Source: Spirochaetales bacterium
Lineage (GTDB): Bacteria > Spirochaetota > Spirochaetia > UBA9216
Assembly: GCA_003245835.1 (NCBI GenBank)
Contig: QKCC01000201.1
Location: 1 to 32,119, forward strand
Length of the DNA stretch: 32,119 nucleotides
Direction of reading: 5' to 3'
Made by a program: the position numbers and the translations under genes. The notes beneath the pieces are model-generated. The model was not told where the DNA came from. It was given only the letters and a program-made list of their open reading frames with translations, and ran no database searches. This document shows, piece by piece, positions 1 to 8,459 of this stretch (position 1 is its first letter; each line of letters begins with the position of its first letter).

Positions 1-269
1 GACATAAATCAGTTTCCTTCCCAAATTTGCATCCGGCACAACAGGCATAAGACCTGCCTGCAGGCCGGTGTTTCAAAACACATAAACATCAATACCATCG
101 CAATTAACATGCCAAATTCCGGTTCCGATATTTATCATTATGCAGCACAACAACTTATCCATCGCCACAATTAAGTGCTTACGGGTTGTTACGCAGCCGC
201 TGCCGTAATGTGTACAAAAAATTCACAAACAGCATGCTGCCGAATGTGTAAGTTCTATACAGATGCCGT
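1..269. other. Left-edge non-coding stretch
   Basis: No convincing reading frame is seen. It lies downstream of the minus-strand VOC gene and should hold that operon's transcript end. Only small symmetries are visible, such as the 10-bp palindrome GCCTGCAGGC near position 57 and a 6-bp hairpin GTGTTT-CA-AAACAC near position 69. No T-rich terminator could be assigned and the neighbour to the left is unknown. Confidence 0.4.
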
Positions 270-707
270 TCAGGATTTCTCTACAAGTTCCAGCACGACT
301 CCGTCGGGGTCTTCAAAATAGACCCACTTCCAGCCGGCAAGCGGCCCTTCGGCAATAAAATTGGGTTCGGAGTAGAACATTACACCAAGCCCTCTGAGCC
401 GTTGATACTCTGCATGAATATCATCCACCTCAAATGCGACATGTCCCGGCCCAGGGTTATTAATCGGTACCGGGCTCTGAAATTCCGGAACCGGCGACAG
501 GTACTCGAACAACTCAATTCCAGCATCACCGGATTCAAGAACCGCCTGCCGCAGACAAGCACCCGGGACGCCGACGCCGATCGACAGCTCAAGACCATCA
601 ACCGGATCGGTCGGAGGAACCTTAAGCTCCAGCCCCAGAATATCGCGATAAAACAGAACCGCTTTATCGATGTCTTTAACCGTAATTCCGGTATGAAGAA
701 CCTTCAT
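270..707 (-). CDS. VOC-superfamily (glyoxalase/dioxygenase-fold) protein
   Basis: A 145-residue single-domain vicinal-oxygen-chelate protein. The start fits the fold (LHTGITVKDIDKAVLFYRDI, the first beta-alpha-beta unit), with GHVAFEVDDI mid-protein and FEDPDGVVLELVE at the C-terminus. His at residue 5, His at GHVAF and the terminal Glu of VLELVE are the likely metal-ligand positions, as in glyoxalase I and methylmalonyl-CoA epimerase. The ATG overlaps the stop of the upstream dehydrogenase by one base (TGATG), so the two are translationally coupled. Placed last in an operon with a TIM-barrel epimerase and a Gfo/Idh/MocA dehydrogenase, it probably acts on a sugar-derived keto compound as epimerase, isomerase or lyase. 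The substrate cannot be named. The family call is firm; the reaction is not. Confidence 0.85.
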   Translation of the reverse strand: MKVLHTGITVKDIDKAVLFYRDILGLELKVPPTDPVDGLELSIGVGVPGACLRQAVLESGDAGIELFEYLSPVPEFQSPVPINNPGPGHVAFEVDDIHAEYQRLRGLGVMFYSEPNFIAEGPLAGWKWVYFEDPDGVVLELVEKS

Positions 708-1864
708 CAGATGCTGATTTCCCTTCCTTCAGCAGCGGACTTGAGTCCGGCTTCAAGAATCTCAAGTTCTTTCATGCCGTCTTCAAAATTCGGTCTGATG
801 TCGATGCCTTTGTCGATTGCATCCATAAAATCAACTACGGCATGATGAAATTCATGTTCGTACCCGATAATATGTCCTGCCGGCCACCACGCGGAAATGT
901 ATTTATGAACACCTTCGGTAACAAGAATAGTTTTAAAACCCTGCTGATAATCGGGATCTTCGCGATTGAAATACTGCAGTTCATTCATCCTCTCGAGGTT
1001 GAAAACAAGTGAACCTTTGCTGCCGTATATTTCAAAGTAATTGTAATTCTTTCTTCCCGGTGCGAACCTTGTAGTCTCGAAGGATCCGAGCGCGCCGTTT
1101 TTAAACCTGACAGTCATGAAAGCCGCATCTTCTACAGTTACCTTCCCTTTCTTGCCGGTATCGCCTGCTGTTCCGCTGAAGGTTCCCGATGCTGCTTCAT
1201 CCGGAAGAACTCTTTCGGTTATAAAGTTGGCCGTCATGCAGTTTACTGAAGCTACATCACCAATCAAAAACCTTGCAAGGTCCAGCGAATGCGAGTTAAG
1301 ATCACCCTGCGGGCCCATACCTGCGCGGTCCGCCTGCAGATGCCAGGTCAGGGGAAAGTCAGGGTCTACAATCCAATCCTGAAGGTAGGCACCTCTCCAG
1401 TGAAAAATTGTACCAATCTTCCCTTCATCGATCATCTGCTTTGCAAGCTGAACAGCCGGGCATCTTCGGTAGTTATGGTTTACATAATTCACCTTTCCGC
1501 TTTTTGCGGCAAGCGCTGCCATCTCTTTGGCCTGTGTGAGGTTCATAGCGAGCGGTTTTTCACAGAACACATGCTTTCCGGCCTTCAATGCTTCCATCGC
1601 AATTGTATGATGCAGGTGCTGGGGAACCGAAATATCGATTATATCGATATCATCCCTTGCTATAACCTTTTTCCAGTCGGTCTCAATCTCTTCCCAACCC
1701 CATCTGTCAGCGAAAGCCTGAACCGCCTCAGCATGCCTTCCGCATACAACCTTCATAACCGGTTTGATATTCATATCAAAGAATAGGGGAGAGTTCCGCC
1801 ACGCATTGCTGTGCGCCTTCCCCATAAATTTGTAGCCTATAAGACCGACATTCATCGTTTTCAC
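707..1864 (-). CDS. Gfo/Idh/MocA-family NAD(P)-dependent oxidoreductase
   Basis: NAD(P)-dependent sugar or polyol dehydrogenase of the Gfo/Idh/MocA family, about 385 residues, the usual length. The N-terminal Rossmann domain begins NVGLIGYKFMGKAHSNAW, followed by the family signature CEKPLA and a C-terminal alpha/beta domain with the GDLNSHSLDLARFLIG segment, which carries the His of the active site. I prefer the GTG at 1864 because AGGAGG lies 9 bases before it; the in-frame ATG at 1885 sits upstream of that site. The middle gene of the epimerase-dehydrogenase-VOC operon, 85 bases after the TIM-barrel gene and overlapping the VOC gene. The pairing with a xylose-isomerase-like epimerase is typical of pathways passing through keto-sugars or inositol derivatives. 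The substrate is unknown. Confidence 0.9.
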   Translation of the reverse strand: MKTMNVGLIGYKFMGKAHSNAWRNSPLFFDMNIKPVMKVVCGRHAEAVQAFADRWGWEEIETDWKKVIARDDIDIIDISVPQHLHHTIAMEALKAGKHVFCEKPLAMNLTQAKEMAALAAKSGKVNYVNHNYRRCPAVQLAKQMIDEGKIGTIFHWRGAYLQDWIVDPDFPLTWHLQADRAGMGPQGDLNSHSLDLARFLIGDVASVNCMTANFITERVLPDEAASGTFSGTAGDTGKKGKVTVEDAAFMTVRFKNGALGSFETTRFAPGRKNYNYFEIYGSKGSLVFNLERMNELQYFNREDPDYQQGFKTILVTEGVHKYISAWWPAGHIIGYEHEFHHAVVDFMDAIDKGIDIRPNFEDGMKELEILEAGLKSAAEGREISI

Positions 1865-1949
1865 TTTAAATCTCCTCCTAATCATTAACAGCCGTGAAAG
1901 GCTGCCCCGAACCGAAACACTTCAATTCGACCGGGATGCAGGATTGTAA

Positions 1950-2825
1950 TCAGCCTACAATCCCTGCTATTCGTTTCAGCTCTTTGACGCTGGCTTCGAC
2001 AGCCTTGTCCTCATCATCGTCACTCCAGCCGTTCCTGTAGTCTTCATGCAGGTAATCAATTTCCATCGCAAGAAAACCCTTGTAATCAGCCTCTTTCAGA
2101 ATCTGGGCAAGCTTCAGGTTATCCACAAGACCTTCGCCGGTAGGAGTACATGCAAAGAAATGCCAGCTGCCTACTCCGCAGTTCGCCTGGGGCTTGAGAT
2201 CTTTAACATGGGTTGAAAAGGTATAGGGGGCAAGTTTCTTCATGCCTTCAACAGGGTCATCTAGAACACGCATAAAATTTCCAGTATCGAAGTTGATGCC
2301 GAAGTTGGGGCTGTTTACCTGGTGAATGAGTCTGAGCATTTCCTCGGAACTGAAATCTATATGATTTTCATCGGCCAGCTTGATGCCCTTTGACACAGCT
2401 GTCGGCATTGCATTCTGGAACATCCGCGTAAGCGTATCCAGCATCCACTCATGATCCCTGAACCGGAACATCAGGCTTGCTCCGCAGACGCGCATTACAT
2501 CGGCACCTATTGCCTCGGCGTATTCCATATGTTTCATCATGTCGTCAAAAGCCGCTTCATTGTAGCCGCCTTCAAGTCCGTCGGGATGCCCCCAGGCATA
2601 GACTCTGTCGAATTTGAATTCGTCGAGAAGACCCTTTACTTCACTCAGATAACTTGAGCTGAAACTTGGAAAAAAACATGATTCAAGCGAAACCCCGTCT
2701 ACACCAAGCTCAGCAGCCCTTTTGATGAACCACTCCATACTGATGTTTTTTGACGGCGCCTTCTGATCATCATATACCTCGCCGAACAGACGGTGAAAAC
2801 AATAACTGTCGATACCTACCTTCAT
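1950..2825 (-). CDS. Sugar phosphate isomerase/epimerase (xylose-isomerase-like TIM barrel)
   Basis: A 291-residue AP-endonuclease-2 / xylose-isomerase-like TIM barrel. Typical elements are an N-terminal MKVGIDSYCFHR strand, the metal-ligand Glu region LADENHIDF, NFGINFDTGNF, the HVKD motif (FSTHVKDLK) and the late MEIDYLHED. The family binds a divalent metal and isomerises or epimerises sugars and keto-sugars. I start at the ATG at 2825: GGAGG lies 5 bases upstream, whereas the GTG at 2828 would leave only 2. First gene of a LacI-controlled operon; its leader contains the promoter and two operators described separately. The reaction is inferred only at the level of isomerase or epimerase. 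Confidence 0.88.
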   Translation of the reverse strand: MKVGIDSYCFHRLFGEVYDDQKAPSKNISMEWFIKRAAELGVDGVSLESCFFPSFSSSYLSEVKGLLDEFKFDRVYAWGHPDGLEGGYNEAAFDDMMKHMEYAEAIGADVMRVCGASLMFRFRDHEWMLDTLTRMFQNAMPTAVSKGIKLADENHIDFSSEEMLRLIHQVNSPNFGINFDTGNFMRVLDDPVEGMKKLAPYTFSTHVKDLKPQANCGVGSWHFFACTPTGEGLVDNLKLAQILKEADYKGFLAMEIDYLHEDYRNGWSDDDEDKAVEASVKELKRIAGIVG

Positions 2826-2845
2826 CACAACCTCCGCAATTAATT

Positions 2846-2907
2846 CTAAAACGTTTCAGATTATTTAAAACGTTTTAACATTTTAACATACCGTGAACGG
2901 CTGTCAA
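2846..2907 (-). promoter_or_regulatory. Promoter and twin LacI-type operators of the epimerase operon
   Basis: Read on the minus strand, TTGACA (2902-2907), 16 bases, then TAAAAT (2880-2885) is a good sigma-70-type promoter. Two CG-centred palindromes follow: TTAAAACGTTTTAA at 2865-2878, next to the -10 box, and CTAAAACGTTTCAG at 2846-2859. Their centres are 19 bp apart. AAACGTTT symmetry is typical of LacI/GalR-family operators, and a LacI-family gene lies immediately upstream. Repression by that protein is therefore the natural reading. Confidence 0.8.
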
Positions 2908-3011
2908 GGAAAACTTTACGTTTGCTGTTGGTTCCTGTTGTTTGTTTTCATTTTCAAAACAGATTATGGCAAATTGAAAATCATTATCTTCGCCTGCTCT
3001 TCAGGCGGAAA

Positions 3012-4016
3012 CTATACACTTCCCCTTGAAACAAGCCTCGGAACGAGTCTGACATTCAGAGTAGAATGCCCGGCTTCCATCACCTTGAACAGGTTATCGG
3101 CCAGCGCCTCACCAAGCTCATGCATCCGGCCGTCAATTGTGGTAAGAGTCGGAAAAACTGCCTGGGACAGTTCAACATTATCATATCCGGCAATAGCAAT
3201 ATCTGAAGGAATAGTCATCCCGAGTTCCTTGACGCACCTCATTGCCCCGGCTGCCATGTAGTCATTAGCGCAGAAGACAGCGTCCGGACTGCAGCAATTC
3301 AGCAGTTCCTGCATACCGCGGTAGCCGCTCTCGATTGTATAATCGCCGTAAACCTGACGCTTTTCCGGGATTTTCAGCCCGGCAGATTCCATTACCGACA
3401 GAAAGGACCGCTTGCGCTGCAGGCCGTCAAAATGATCCTCAGGCCCGTGAATTATGGCGATGTCCCGGTAACCCTTTTCTATTATATGCTCGGCCATCAT
3501 CCGGGAACCGCTCTCATGATCGATATAAACTGTGTTCAGTCTGTCGCGGCTGTTGCATGCATTCAGGAAGACAACCGGAAAATCCCCGATGGCATCGATA
3601 AAATCATAGGGTCTGATGTACTGGGGAATGATAATGAGTCCGTCGGTCGATCTGTCGTTTACAAGCCGTGTAAAATAATCCGTCAGGTCGTCATCCTCCC
3701 AGTTTCTTACGTCAAAAAGGAAGCTGTGATCGTGCTTCTCGGCAACCTCGATTACACCCTGAAGAATATGGTAGAAGAAGGTACTTTCACGGACAATGTC
3801 AGCATGCCCCTGAGAGTTGATGACTACCAGCATTATTGTAGTGGCCTTGCCGGTAATCAGCGTGCGGCCGCTTTTATTGGGATAATACTTGAGCTCTCCT
3901 GCAATCTTCATAACCTTTTCACGGGTCTTCTCGTTTACATATTTTCCGTTAAGAGCCTGTGAAGCAGTTGCTACAGAAACACCGGCAAGCCGTGCTACAT
4001 CTTTGAGATTAGCCAA
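3012..4016 (-). CDS. LacI/GalR-family transcriptional repressor
   Basis: A 334-residue LacI-family regulator of full family length. Residues 1-50 form the helix-turn-helix and hinge (NLKDVARLAGVSVATASQAL, then NGKYVNEKTREKVMKIAGEL). The rest is a periplasmic-binding-protein-like effector domain, with ANDYMAAGAMRCVKEL and IPSDIAIAGYDNVELS as recognisable late motifs. The start is a TTG at 4016, preceded by GGGGGA. It sits in tandem upstream of the epimerase operon and divergently from the symporter, so it probably controls both in response to a sugar or sugar phosphate. The effector cannot be deduced. Its own promoter is at 4046-4074. Confidence 0.93.
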   Translation of the reverse strand: MANLKDVARLAGVSVATASQALNGKYVNEKTREKVMKIAGELKYYPNKSGRTLITGKATTIMLVVINSQGHADIVRESTFFYHILQGVIEVAEKHDHSFLFDVRNWEDDDLTDYFTRLVNDRSTDGLIIIPQYIRPYDFIDAIGDFPVVFLNACNSRDRLNTVYIDHESGSRMMAEHIIEKGYRDIAIIHGPEDHFDGLQRKRSFLSVMESAGLKIPEKRQVYGDYTIESGYRGMQELLNCCSPDAVFCANDYMAAGAMRCVKELGMTIPSDIAIAGYDNVELSQAVFPTLTTIDGRMHELGEALADNLFKVMEAGHSTLNVRLVPRLVSRGSV

Positions 4017-4045
4017 AATTCCCCCAATCTTTATAAACTTGTTTT

Positions 4046-4074
4046 ATTATGTTCAACGATTCAAGGACTGTCAA
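4046..4074 (-). promoter_or_regulatory. Probable promoter of the LacI-family gene
   Basis: On the minus strand TTGACA (4069-4074) is followed after 17 bases by CATAAT (4046-4051). Just downstream, 4033-4047 reads as an imperfect palindrome, TAAAC-TT-GTTTTA. This could be a degenerate version of the AAACGTTT operator and would allow autoregulation, but the centre differs (TT instead of a single CG step), so the operator is weak evidence. Confidence 0.6.
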
Positions 4075-4158
4075 GGAAGACTATTACTCGAGGTACCGCA
4101 AGGACAATATTTTTGAGTCAATATTTTTCGCTTTGTAAAAAGCCGCTTCCGGATTACA

Positions 4159-5517
4159 ATGATTCAGGAGCAAGATTTGTCAGAACCCGGCAAAAAAATA
4201 AAATTCGGTTACGGAATAGGCGATCTCGGAGGAAACCTCTTTTTCACCATAACCGGATTCTACCTGCTTTTTTTCCTGACCGACATAGCCGGTCTGTCAC
4301 CGGTGTTCGCAGGAACAGTCCTTATGATAGGAAAAATCTGGGACGCCGTTACCGACCCTGCAACCGGGTACCTTTCCGACAGAACACGTACCCGCTGGGG
4401 TAGAAGAAGACCCTATATGTTCATCGGTTCCATTATAGCTCTTGCCGCCATGGGACTGATGTTCACCAAGCCGGGTACCGCAGACCAGAGGATTCTTTTC
4501 GTATATTTCACCCTGATGTACTGCCTGCTGAATACGGCATACACCCTTGTGAACATACCCTACGAATCGCTTCTGCCCGAGATTACAACAGACTTCGATC
4601 AGCGGACAGTTCTTACCGGCTACAGGATGAGTTTTGCAGTAGTCGGAACCTTCGCTGGAGCCGGTGCAGTGATGCCCATAGTGGGAATATTCAGCTCCGT
4701 CGAAACGGGGTGGTCAGTCATGGGCTATATGGCCGGAGGCGTAATGCTTCTGACCACGCTCATAACAATATGGACCGTCAGGGAGCCGGAGCATGCTGAT
4801 AAGCAGGGAGGTGAAGGCTTCTTTAAAACCTACATACAGGTGCTTACGGACAGGGTATTTTTACTCGCGCTCATTCCATGGGCACTTTTCATACTCGGAA
4901 CATCGATGGTACAGGGTGCGCTGCTCTACTATTTCAAATACATCTTCAAAGATGAAGGAATGTTTCAGATTGCACTGATCTTCCTGCTTACAACAAGCCT
5001 GGCTTTCATACCCCTCTGGGTTGCACTTTCGAAGCGTATCGGCAAAAAATGGTGCTATGCCGCAGGAATGACAATAATGACCGGCGGGGTTATAGTGTTC
5101 TCGCTCGCAGGTGAACGAATCGGACTAACAGGTTCTTTCATCGTGATGGCAATTGCCGGTACAGGACTGTCCACCCACTACGTTATGCCGCATGCAATCC
5201 TGCCGGATATTGTCGAACACGATTCGATGAGCCACAGTGGAATAAGACGCGAAGGTGTATTTTCAAGCATGTGGACCTTCATGAGCAAAATAGGACAGGC
5301 AGCGGCGCTTGCCCTGAACGGATGGATCCTGGGCCTTTTCAACTACAAACCCGACACAGTTCTCTCAACCGGGACAATCACCGGAATAAAGATCATCTGC
5401 GGCCCCGGGCCTGCGCTTTTCTATATAGCAGGAATCATCATTATATCTTTTTACCCAATCAGCAAATCATATTACGACCGGATGATATCGAAAACACAGC
5501 CGGGAGCAGCTTCTTGA
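4159..5517 (+). CDS. GPH-family (MelB-like) sugar:cation symporter
   Basis: A 452-residue, about 12-helix transporter of the glycoside-pentoside-hexuronide:cation symporter group within the MFS. The N-terminus KIKFGYGIGDLGGNLFF matches the MelB/XynB-type start, and IGKIWDAVTDPATGYLSDRTRTRWGRRRPYM is the conserved D-rich helix II and arginine-rich loop. A second arginine-bearing loop follows (SHSGIRREGVFSSMWTF). The ATG at 4159 has no clear ribosome site. TTG at 4177 is preceded by AGGAG at a good distance and is a serious alternative start, removing six residues. Divergent from the LacI-family gene, it probably imports the glycoside, pentose or uronate used by the epimerase operon. Its stop overlaps the start of the next gene. 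Confidence 0.9.
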   Translation: MIQEQDLSEPGKKIKFGYGIGDLGGNLFFTITGFYLLFFLTDIAGLSPVFAGTVLMIGKIWDAVTDPATGYLSDRTRTRWGRRRPYMFIGSIIALAAMGLMFTKPGTADQRILFVYFTLMYCLLNTAYTLVNIPYESLLPEITTDFDQRTVLTGYRMSFAVVGTFAGAGAVMPIVGIFSSVETGWSVMGYMAGGVMLLTTLITIWTVREPEHADKQGGEGFFKTYIQVLTDRVFLLALIPWALFILGTSMVQGALLYYFKYIFKDEGMFQIALIFLLTTSLAFIPLWVALSKRIGKKWCYAAGMTIMTGGVIVFSLAGERIGLTGSFIVMAIAGTGLSTHYVMPHAILPDIVEHDSMSHSGIRREGVFSSMWTFMSKIGQAAALALNGWILGLFNYKPDTVLSTGTITGIKIICGPGPALFYIAGIIIISFYPISKSYYDRMISKTQPGAAS

Positions 5518-6884
5518 GCCTGTTTGATTCAAAAAAGAAGGAAAAATTCGTCAAAATACGGCGGGCTTCGAAGGGACGCGGCTTCCTGACCCCGGCTTAT
5601 TCATGGATCGGAAGGCTGGTCCTGATACTTTCAGCATCAGTCTACCTGAAATTCGCAGAAGGCGTCAAAAAGGTCAGAATTATAAACGAAGAGCGGATCA
5701 TCGCCGCCATGAAAAAATTCCACAGCAAGGAACACCGGCTGATCTTTGTATTCAGACATGCCGCGGAAGAAGATCCGCCGGTGCTGATGTATGCGTTCAA
5801 CAAAACCCTCAGGCGGAAAATTCAGCGCTGCGGCGGCTCAAGCCACCTGAGGCTCCTCTACGGCCGCGACGTACCCAACTGGGCCGGCTCAGCTGCGGCA
5901 TGGCTGTTCCCCAAAATCGGTGCCGTACCTGTACAGAACAGGGGCGGAAACAAACCGGCTTTGAATCTTCTTCGGAAAGAAGTCCGCGAAGGGCGCTTTC
6001 CGATCGCCCTTGCCCCGGAAGAACAGGTGGTTTATCACATGTACCGGACCTTCAGCATTGCTCCCGGCATAACATCGCTTATTCGGTGGGGACTCGAAAG
6101 CGGCAAACCTGTGACCGTGATCCCTCTCGCGTTCGGGTACAAATACGCAGAGGATCCGAAAAATTTCATCCTGTCCATGCTGAAAAGGTGGGAATTGCAG
6201 ACCGGCTGCAGCCTGAACATACAGAACCCAACTGCACTTCATCCTCTTCTTACCAAAGCGGCGGAATATACGATCTCGATGCTTGAAAACTTCTACAACA
6301 CTGCTGAACCCGGCGAACTCCGGCGCAGCGACCCGGACGGGATAGATGAACGCATAACCAGGCTCTGCGACCTTATTCTGACGGAAGCCGAAAAGACAGC
6401 GGGGCTTCCGCCCGGCGGCAGTGAATTAGATCGGCTGTTTTATATCAGGTACACAGGGCTTGATGCCGTTTACCCCGAGCACATCGATCCGGCTGCAGAA
6501 CCGGCGCTCCCTCGGGGGCTGCTGGATTTTTCAGCCCTGAAGGCGGAGGTGTCATTGCGCCATTCCCAGATAGCAGACGTACTTGAGTACGTCCGCCTGT
6601 CATATATCGAACCTCCGTTTTCAGCCGGCAGGGGGTGTGAATTCATCCTGAACCTTCTTGACCTGATAAACCGGACAGCAGGAGGAGACATAGGCAGCCG
6701 GTACAGCCCTTCCGGGCAGACGGCGGTAATGCTTGCCGGAGAACCGCTGACGTTCAGTCCCGGGACAGACACACCCCAGGTCAGGCGCGGCGAAGCTGAA
6801 AGAATCAGAAACGAAATAAAAACGGCAATGCAGACTGCTTCGGAAGAGCTTGAACAGAAATGGGAAAAATTCAGACTTGAGTGA
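5514..6884 (+). CDS. PlsC-like acyltransferase domain protein
   Basis: A 456-residue protein with a lysophosphatidate-acyltransferase (PlsC)-like core. FRHAAEEDPP gives the HX4D catalytic motif near residue 80, and LAPEEQVVYH stands where the family has its glycerol-phosphate-binding FPEG-type motif. A hydrophobic stretch sits near the N-terminus (SWIGRLVLILSASVYLKF). The remaining C-terminal 250 residues are charged and unfamiliar. I start at TTG 5514: its last two bases overlap the symporter TGA, and GGGAG lies about 8 bases upstream. The frame is open further upstream but that part lies inside the symporter. It probably acylates a lipid or glycolipid at the membrane. Its link to a sugar symporter is unexplained. 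Confidence 0.7.
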   Translation: MSLFDSKKKEKFVKIRRASKGRGFLTPAYSWIGRLVLILSASVYLKFAEGVKKVRIINEERIIAAMKKFHSKEHRLIFVFRHAAEEDPPVLMYAFNKTLRRKIQRCGGSSHLRLLYGRDVPNWAGSAAAWLFPKIGAVPVQNRGGNKPALNLLRKEVREGRFPIALAPEEQVVYHMYRTFSIAPGITSLIRWGLESGKPVTVIPLAFGYKYAEDPKNFILSMLKRWELQTGCSLNIQNPTALHPLLTKAAEYTISMLENFYNTAEPGELRRSDPDGIDERITRLCDLILTEAEKTAGLPPGGSELDRLFYIRYTGLDAVYPEHIDPAAEPALPRGLLDFSALKAEVSLRHSQIADVLEYVRLSYIEPPFSAGRGCEFILNLLDLINRTAGGDIGSRYSPSGQTAVMLAGEPLTFSPGTDTPQVRRGEAERIRNEIKTAMQTASEELEQKWEKFRLE

Positions 6885-6988
6885 AACCCTGTTAAAACTC
6901 AGTTATTTTTGATGGAGGCTTTGGAGTTTTTTGCAGCTTCAAGAGAAAGTATTATTTTATAGTTACAAAAAACTCAATTTACATTTAA

Positions 6989-7026
6989 GGCAGCAATTTA
7001 AAAAGTCTCCGCCATTTTAAATTGCC
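6989..7026. terminator. Hairpin between convergent genes
   Basis: The arms GGCAGCAATTTAAAA (6989-7003) and TTTTAAATTGCC (7015-7026) pair around an 11-base loop, with two bases bulged. It sits between the stop of the acyltransferase (plus) and the stop of the GntR gene (minus). No strong T-run follows on the plus strand. The position fits a shared transcript end but the terminator call is moderate. Confidence 0.5.
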
Positions 7027-7034
7027 TCGATTAA

Positions 7035-7796
7035 TCAGACAGGCACCCCGCGTCTTGAAACCTGAAGCGCAAAACGGTTCCGGTCCCCGCGGTAATAAGC
7101 GAGCGAAAATTCCACGGGAATATCATCATCTTCGGTAGCTATTGTTTCGATAAACTGCACCGGATCTCCCTTCGAAATTTCAAGCTTCTCAGCTTCAAAG
7201 TCTCCCGCAATCCGTGCTTCAAGGTAGCGCTTCGTGTTGGTCAGCACGCAATTAAACTCACGTTCGAGAATATCGTAAAGCGACTCTTTCTCGAGGTCAA
7301 AATCAAGAATCGGGGCAAACCGCCCTGCCGGCAGCCATGTGTTAACCAGGACTATGGGTTCGTTATTAATAGACCGCAGGCGGCTTATAAACACAAGGTC
7401 TTCACCTGCTTCTATATTAAAAACCTCTGCGGCGCGGGGTGAAGCCCCCCTGAGCTTGAGACTCAGCAGGTTGGTCTCCGGAACAAGCCCCTTATCCTGC
7501 ATCTCGGTATTGAAACTTTCTAGTACGAGCAGAAAATCCTGCTTGATTTTCTGCCGCGACACAAACGACCCCTTGCCTTTCCGCCTGACGATATGACCTT
7601 CGGTTACAAGTTCGTTTATAGCCTGACGGACTGTCGGCCTGCTGATGTCAAAATGCTCACAGAGTTCGATCTCCGTCGGAATAACATCACCGTCCTCAAG
7701 GTCCTCTAGGTAGCCGAGCATTATCTCTTTCAACTGGAAATAAAGCGGGATGGGTATGCTCTTGTCAATCGATTTATCCTGCAGCTCTTTCAGCAA
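7035..7796 (-). CDS. GntR-family regulator with UTRA domain (HutC type)
   Basis: A 253-residue transcription factor. Residues about 15-80 form the winged helix (PIPLYFQLKEIMLGYLEDL, then DGDVIPTEIELCEHFDISRPTVRQAINELV and the wing GHIVRRKGKGSFV). Residues about 95-250 are a UTRA ligand-binding domain, beginning around LLVLESFNTEM and ending VEFSLAYYRGDRNRFALQV. The start is TTG 7796 with AAGGA about 10 bases upstream. It is the last gene of the aldolase cluster, 21 bases after the KDPG aldolase, so it likely controls this cluster with a sugar phosphate or sugar acid as effector. The palindrome ATGTAATTACAT at the head of the same gene group is a candidate site. Confidence 0.92.
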   Translation of the reverse strand: MLKELQDKSIDKSIPIPLYFQLKEIMLGYLEDLEDGDVIPTEIELCEHFDISRPTVRQAINELVTEGHIVRRKGKGSFVSRQKIKQDFLLVLESFNTEMQDKGLVPETNLLSLKLRGASPRAAEVFNIEAGEDLVFISRLRSINNEPIVLVNTWLPAGRFAPILDFDLEKESLYDILEREFNCVLTNTKRYLEARIAGDFEAEKLEISKGDPVQFIETIATEDDDIPVEFSLAYYRGDRNRFALQVSRRGVPV

Positions 7797-7817
7797 TTCC
7801 GAACCGTCCTTTTTAAA

Positions 7818-8441
7818 CTATTTTGTCAGCTCCACGGCTTCTTTAGTAAGCCGGGTGATCTCGGCAAAATTGCCTGATGAAATCAGATCAGCCTTCACCA
7901 TCCAGCTTCCGCCGCATGCGAGTATTTTATCATAGGCCAGGTATTCTTTCAAATTGGAAGTATCAATTCCGCCGGTAGGCATGTACTTGCAATCGTAAAC
8001 CGCACCCATTGCCTTCAGCATCTTCAGTCCGCCGGCAGCTTCAGCCGGGAAGAACTTAAGCACTTTCAGCCCGCGCGATAGCCCCATCTCGACCTGTGTA
8101 GGATTGGTTACTCCGGGAGTGACCGGCATTCCCTGTGAAATACAGAAATCCACAACCTCGGGGTTGAACCCGGGGGCAACAATAAACGCTGCACCTGCAT
8201 CGATCGCTTTCTTCGCGTTCTCGATGGTCAGGACGGTTCCCGCACCGATAAGCATTCCGCTGTTTTCCTTAACCATCAGCCTGATCGCCTCTTCTGCGGC
8301 GGCCGTCCTGAAGGTAACCTCGGCTATCGGAAGGCCCCCTTCACAGAGCGCGTTGCCGAGAGCCGGTGCGTCTGAAGCTTTTTCTATCTTTACCACAGGC
8401 ACAAGTCTAAGCCTGCCGATCGTTTCAAAAATATCACTCAT
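7818..8441 (-). CDS. eda: KDPG/KHG aldolase
   Basis: 2-keto-3-deoxy-6-phosphogluconate aldolase, cleaving a 2-keto-3-deoxy-aldonate phosphate to pyruvate and an aldehyde (glyceraldehyde 3-phosphate for KDPG). The length, 207 residues, is the family's. The class I active site is intact: Glu41 and Arg45 (EVTFR), GAGT with Thr69, PGVTNPTQ, and the Schiff-base lysine Lys129 in LKFFPAE. These match E. coli Glu45, Arg49, Thr73 and Lys133 by a constant offset of 4. ATG is preceded by AGGAG. It follows the UlaG-like hydrolase by 18 bases in the same operon. KDPGal or another 2-keto-3-deoxy acid could equally be the substrate, because no dehydratase gene is present in the cluster. Confidence 0.93.
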   Translation of the reverse strand: MSDIFETIGRLRLVPVVKIEKASDAPALGNALCEGGLPIAEVTFRTAAAEEAIRLMVKENSGMLIGAGTVLTIENAKKAIDAGAAFIVAPGFNPEVVDFCISQGMPVTPGVTNPTQVEMGLSRGLKVLKFFPAEAAGGLKMLKAMGAVYDCKYMPTGGIDTSNLKEYLAYDKILACGGSWMVKADLISSGNFAEITRLTKEAVELTK

Positions 8442-8459
8442 TTTACTCTCCTAAATAAT

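Noticed and set aside
402..845. 147-codon plus-strand frame opposite the VOC and dehydrogenase genes
   Set aside because: It is antisense to two well-supported genes and shows no motif or ribosome site.
5271..5513. Upstream extension of the acyltransferase frame into the symporter gene
   Set aside because: The symporter reading is clearly coding there; TTG 5514 with GGGAG gives a normal overlapping start.
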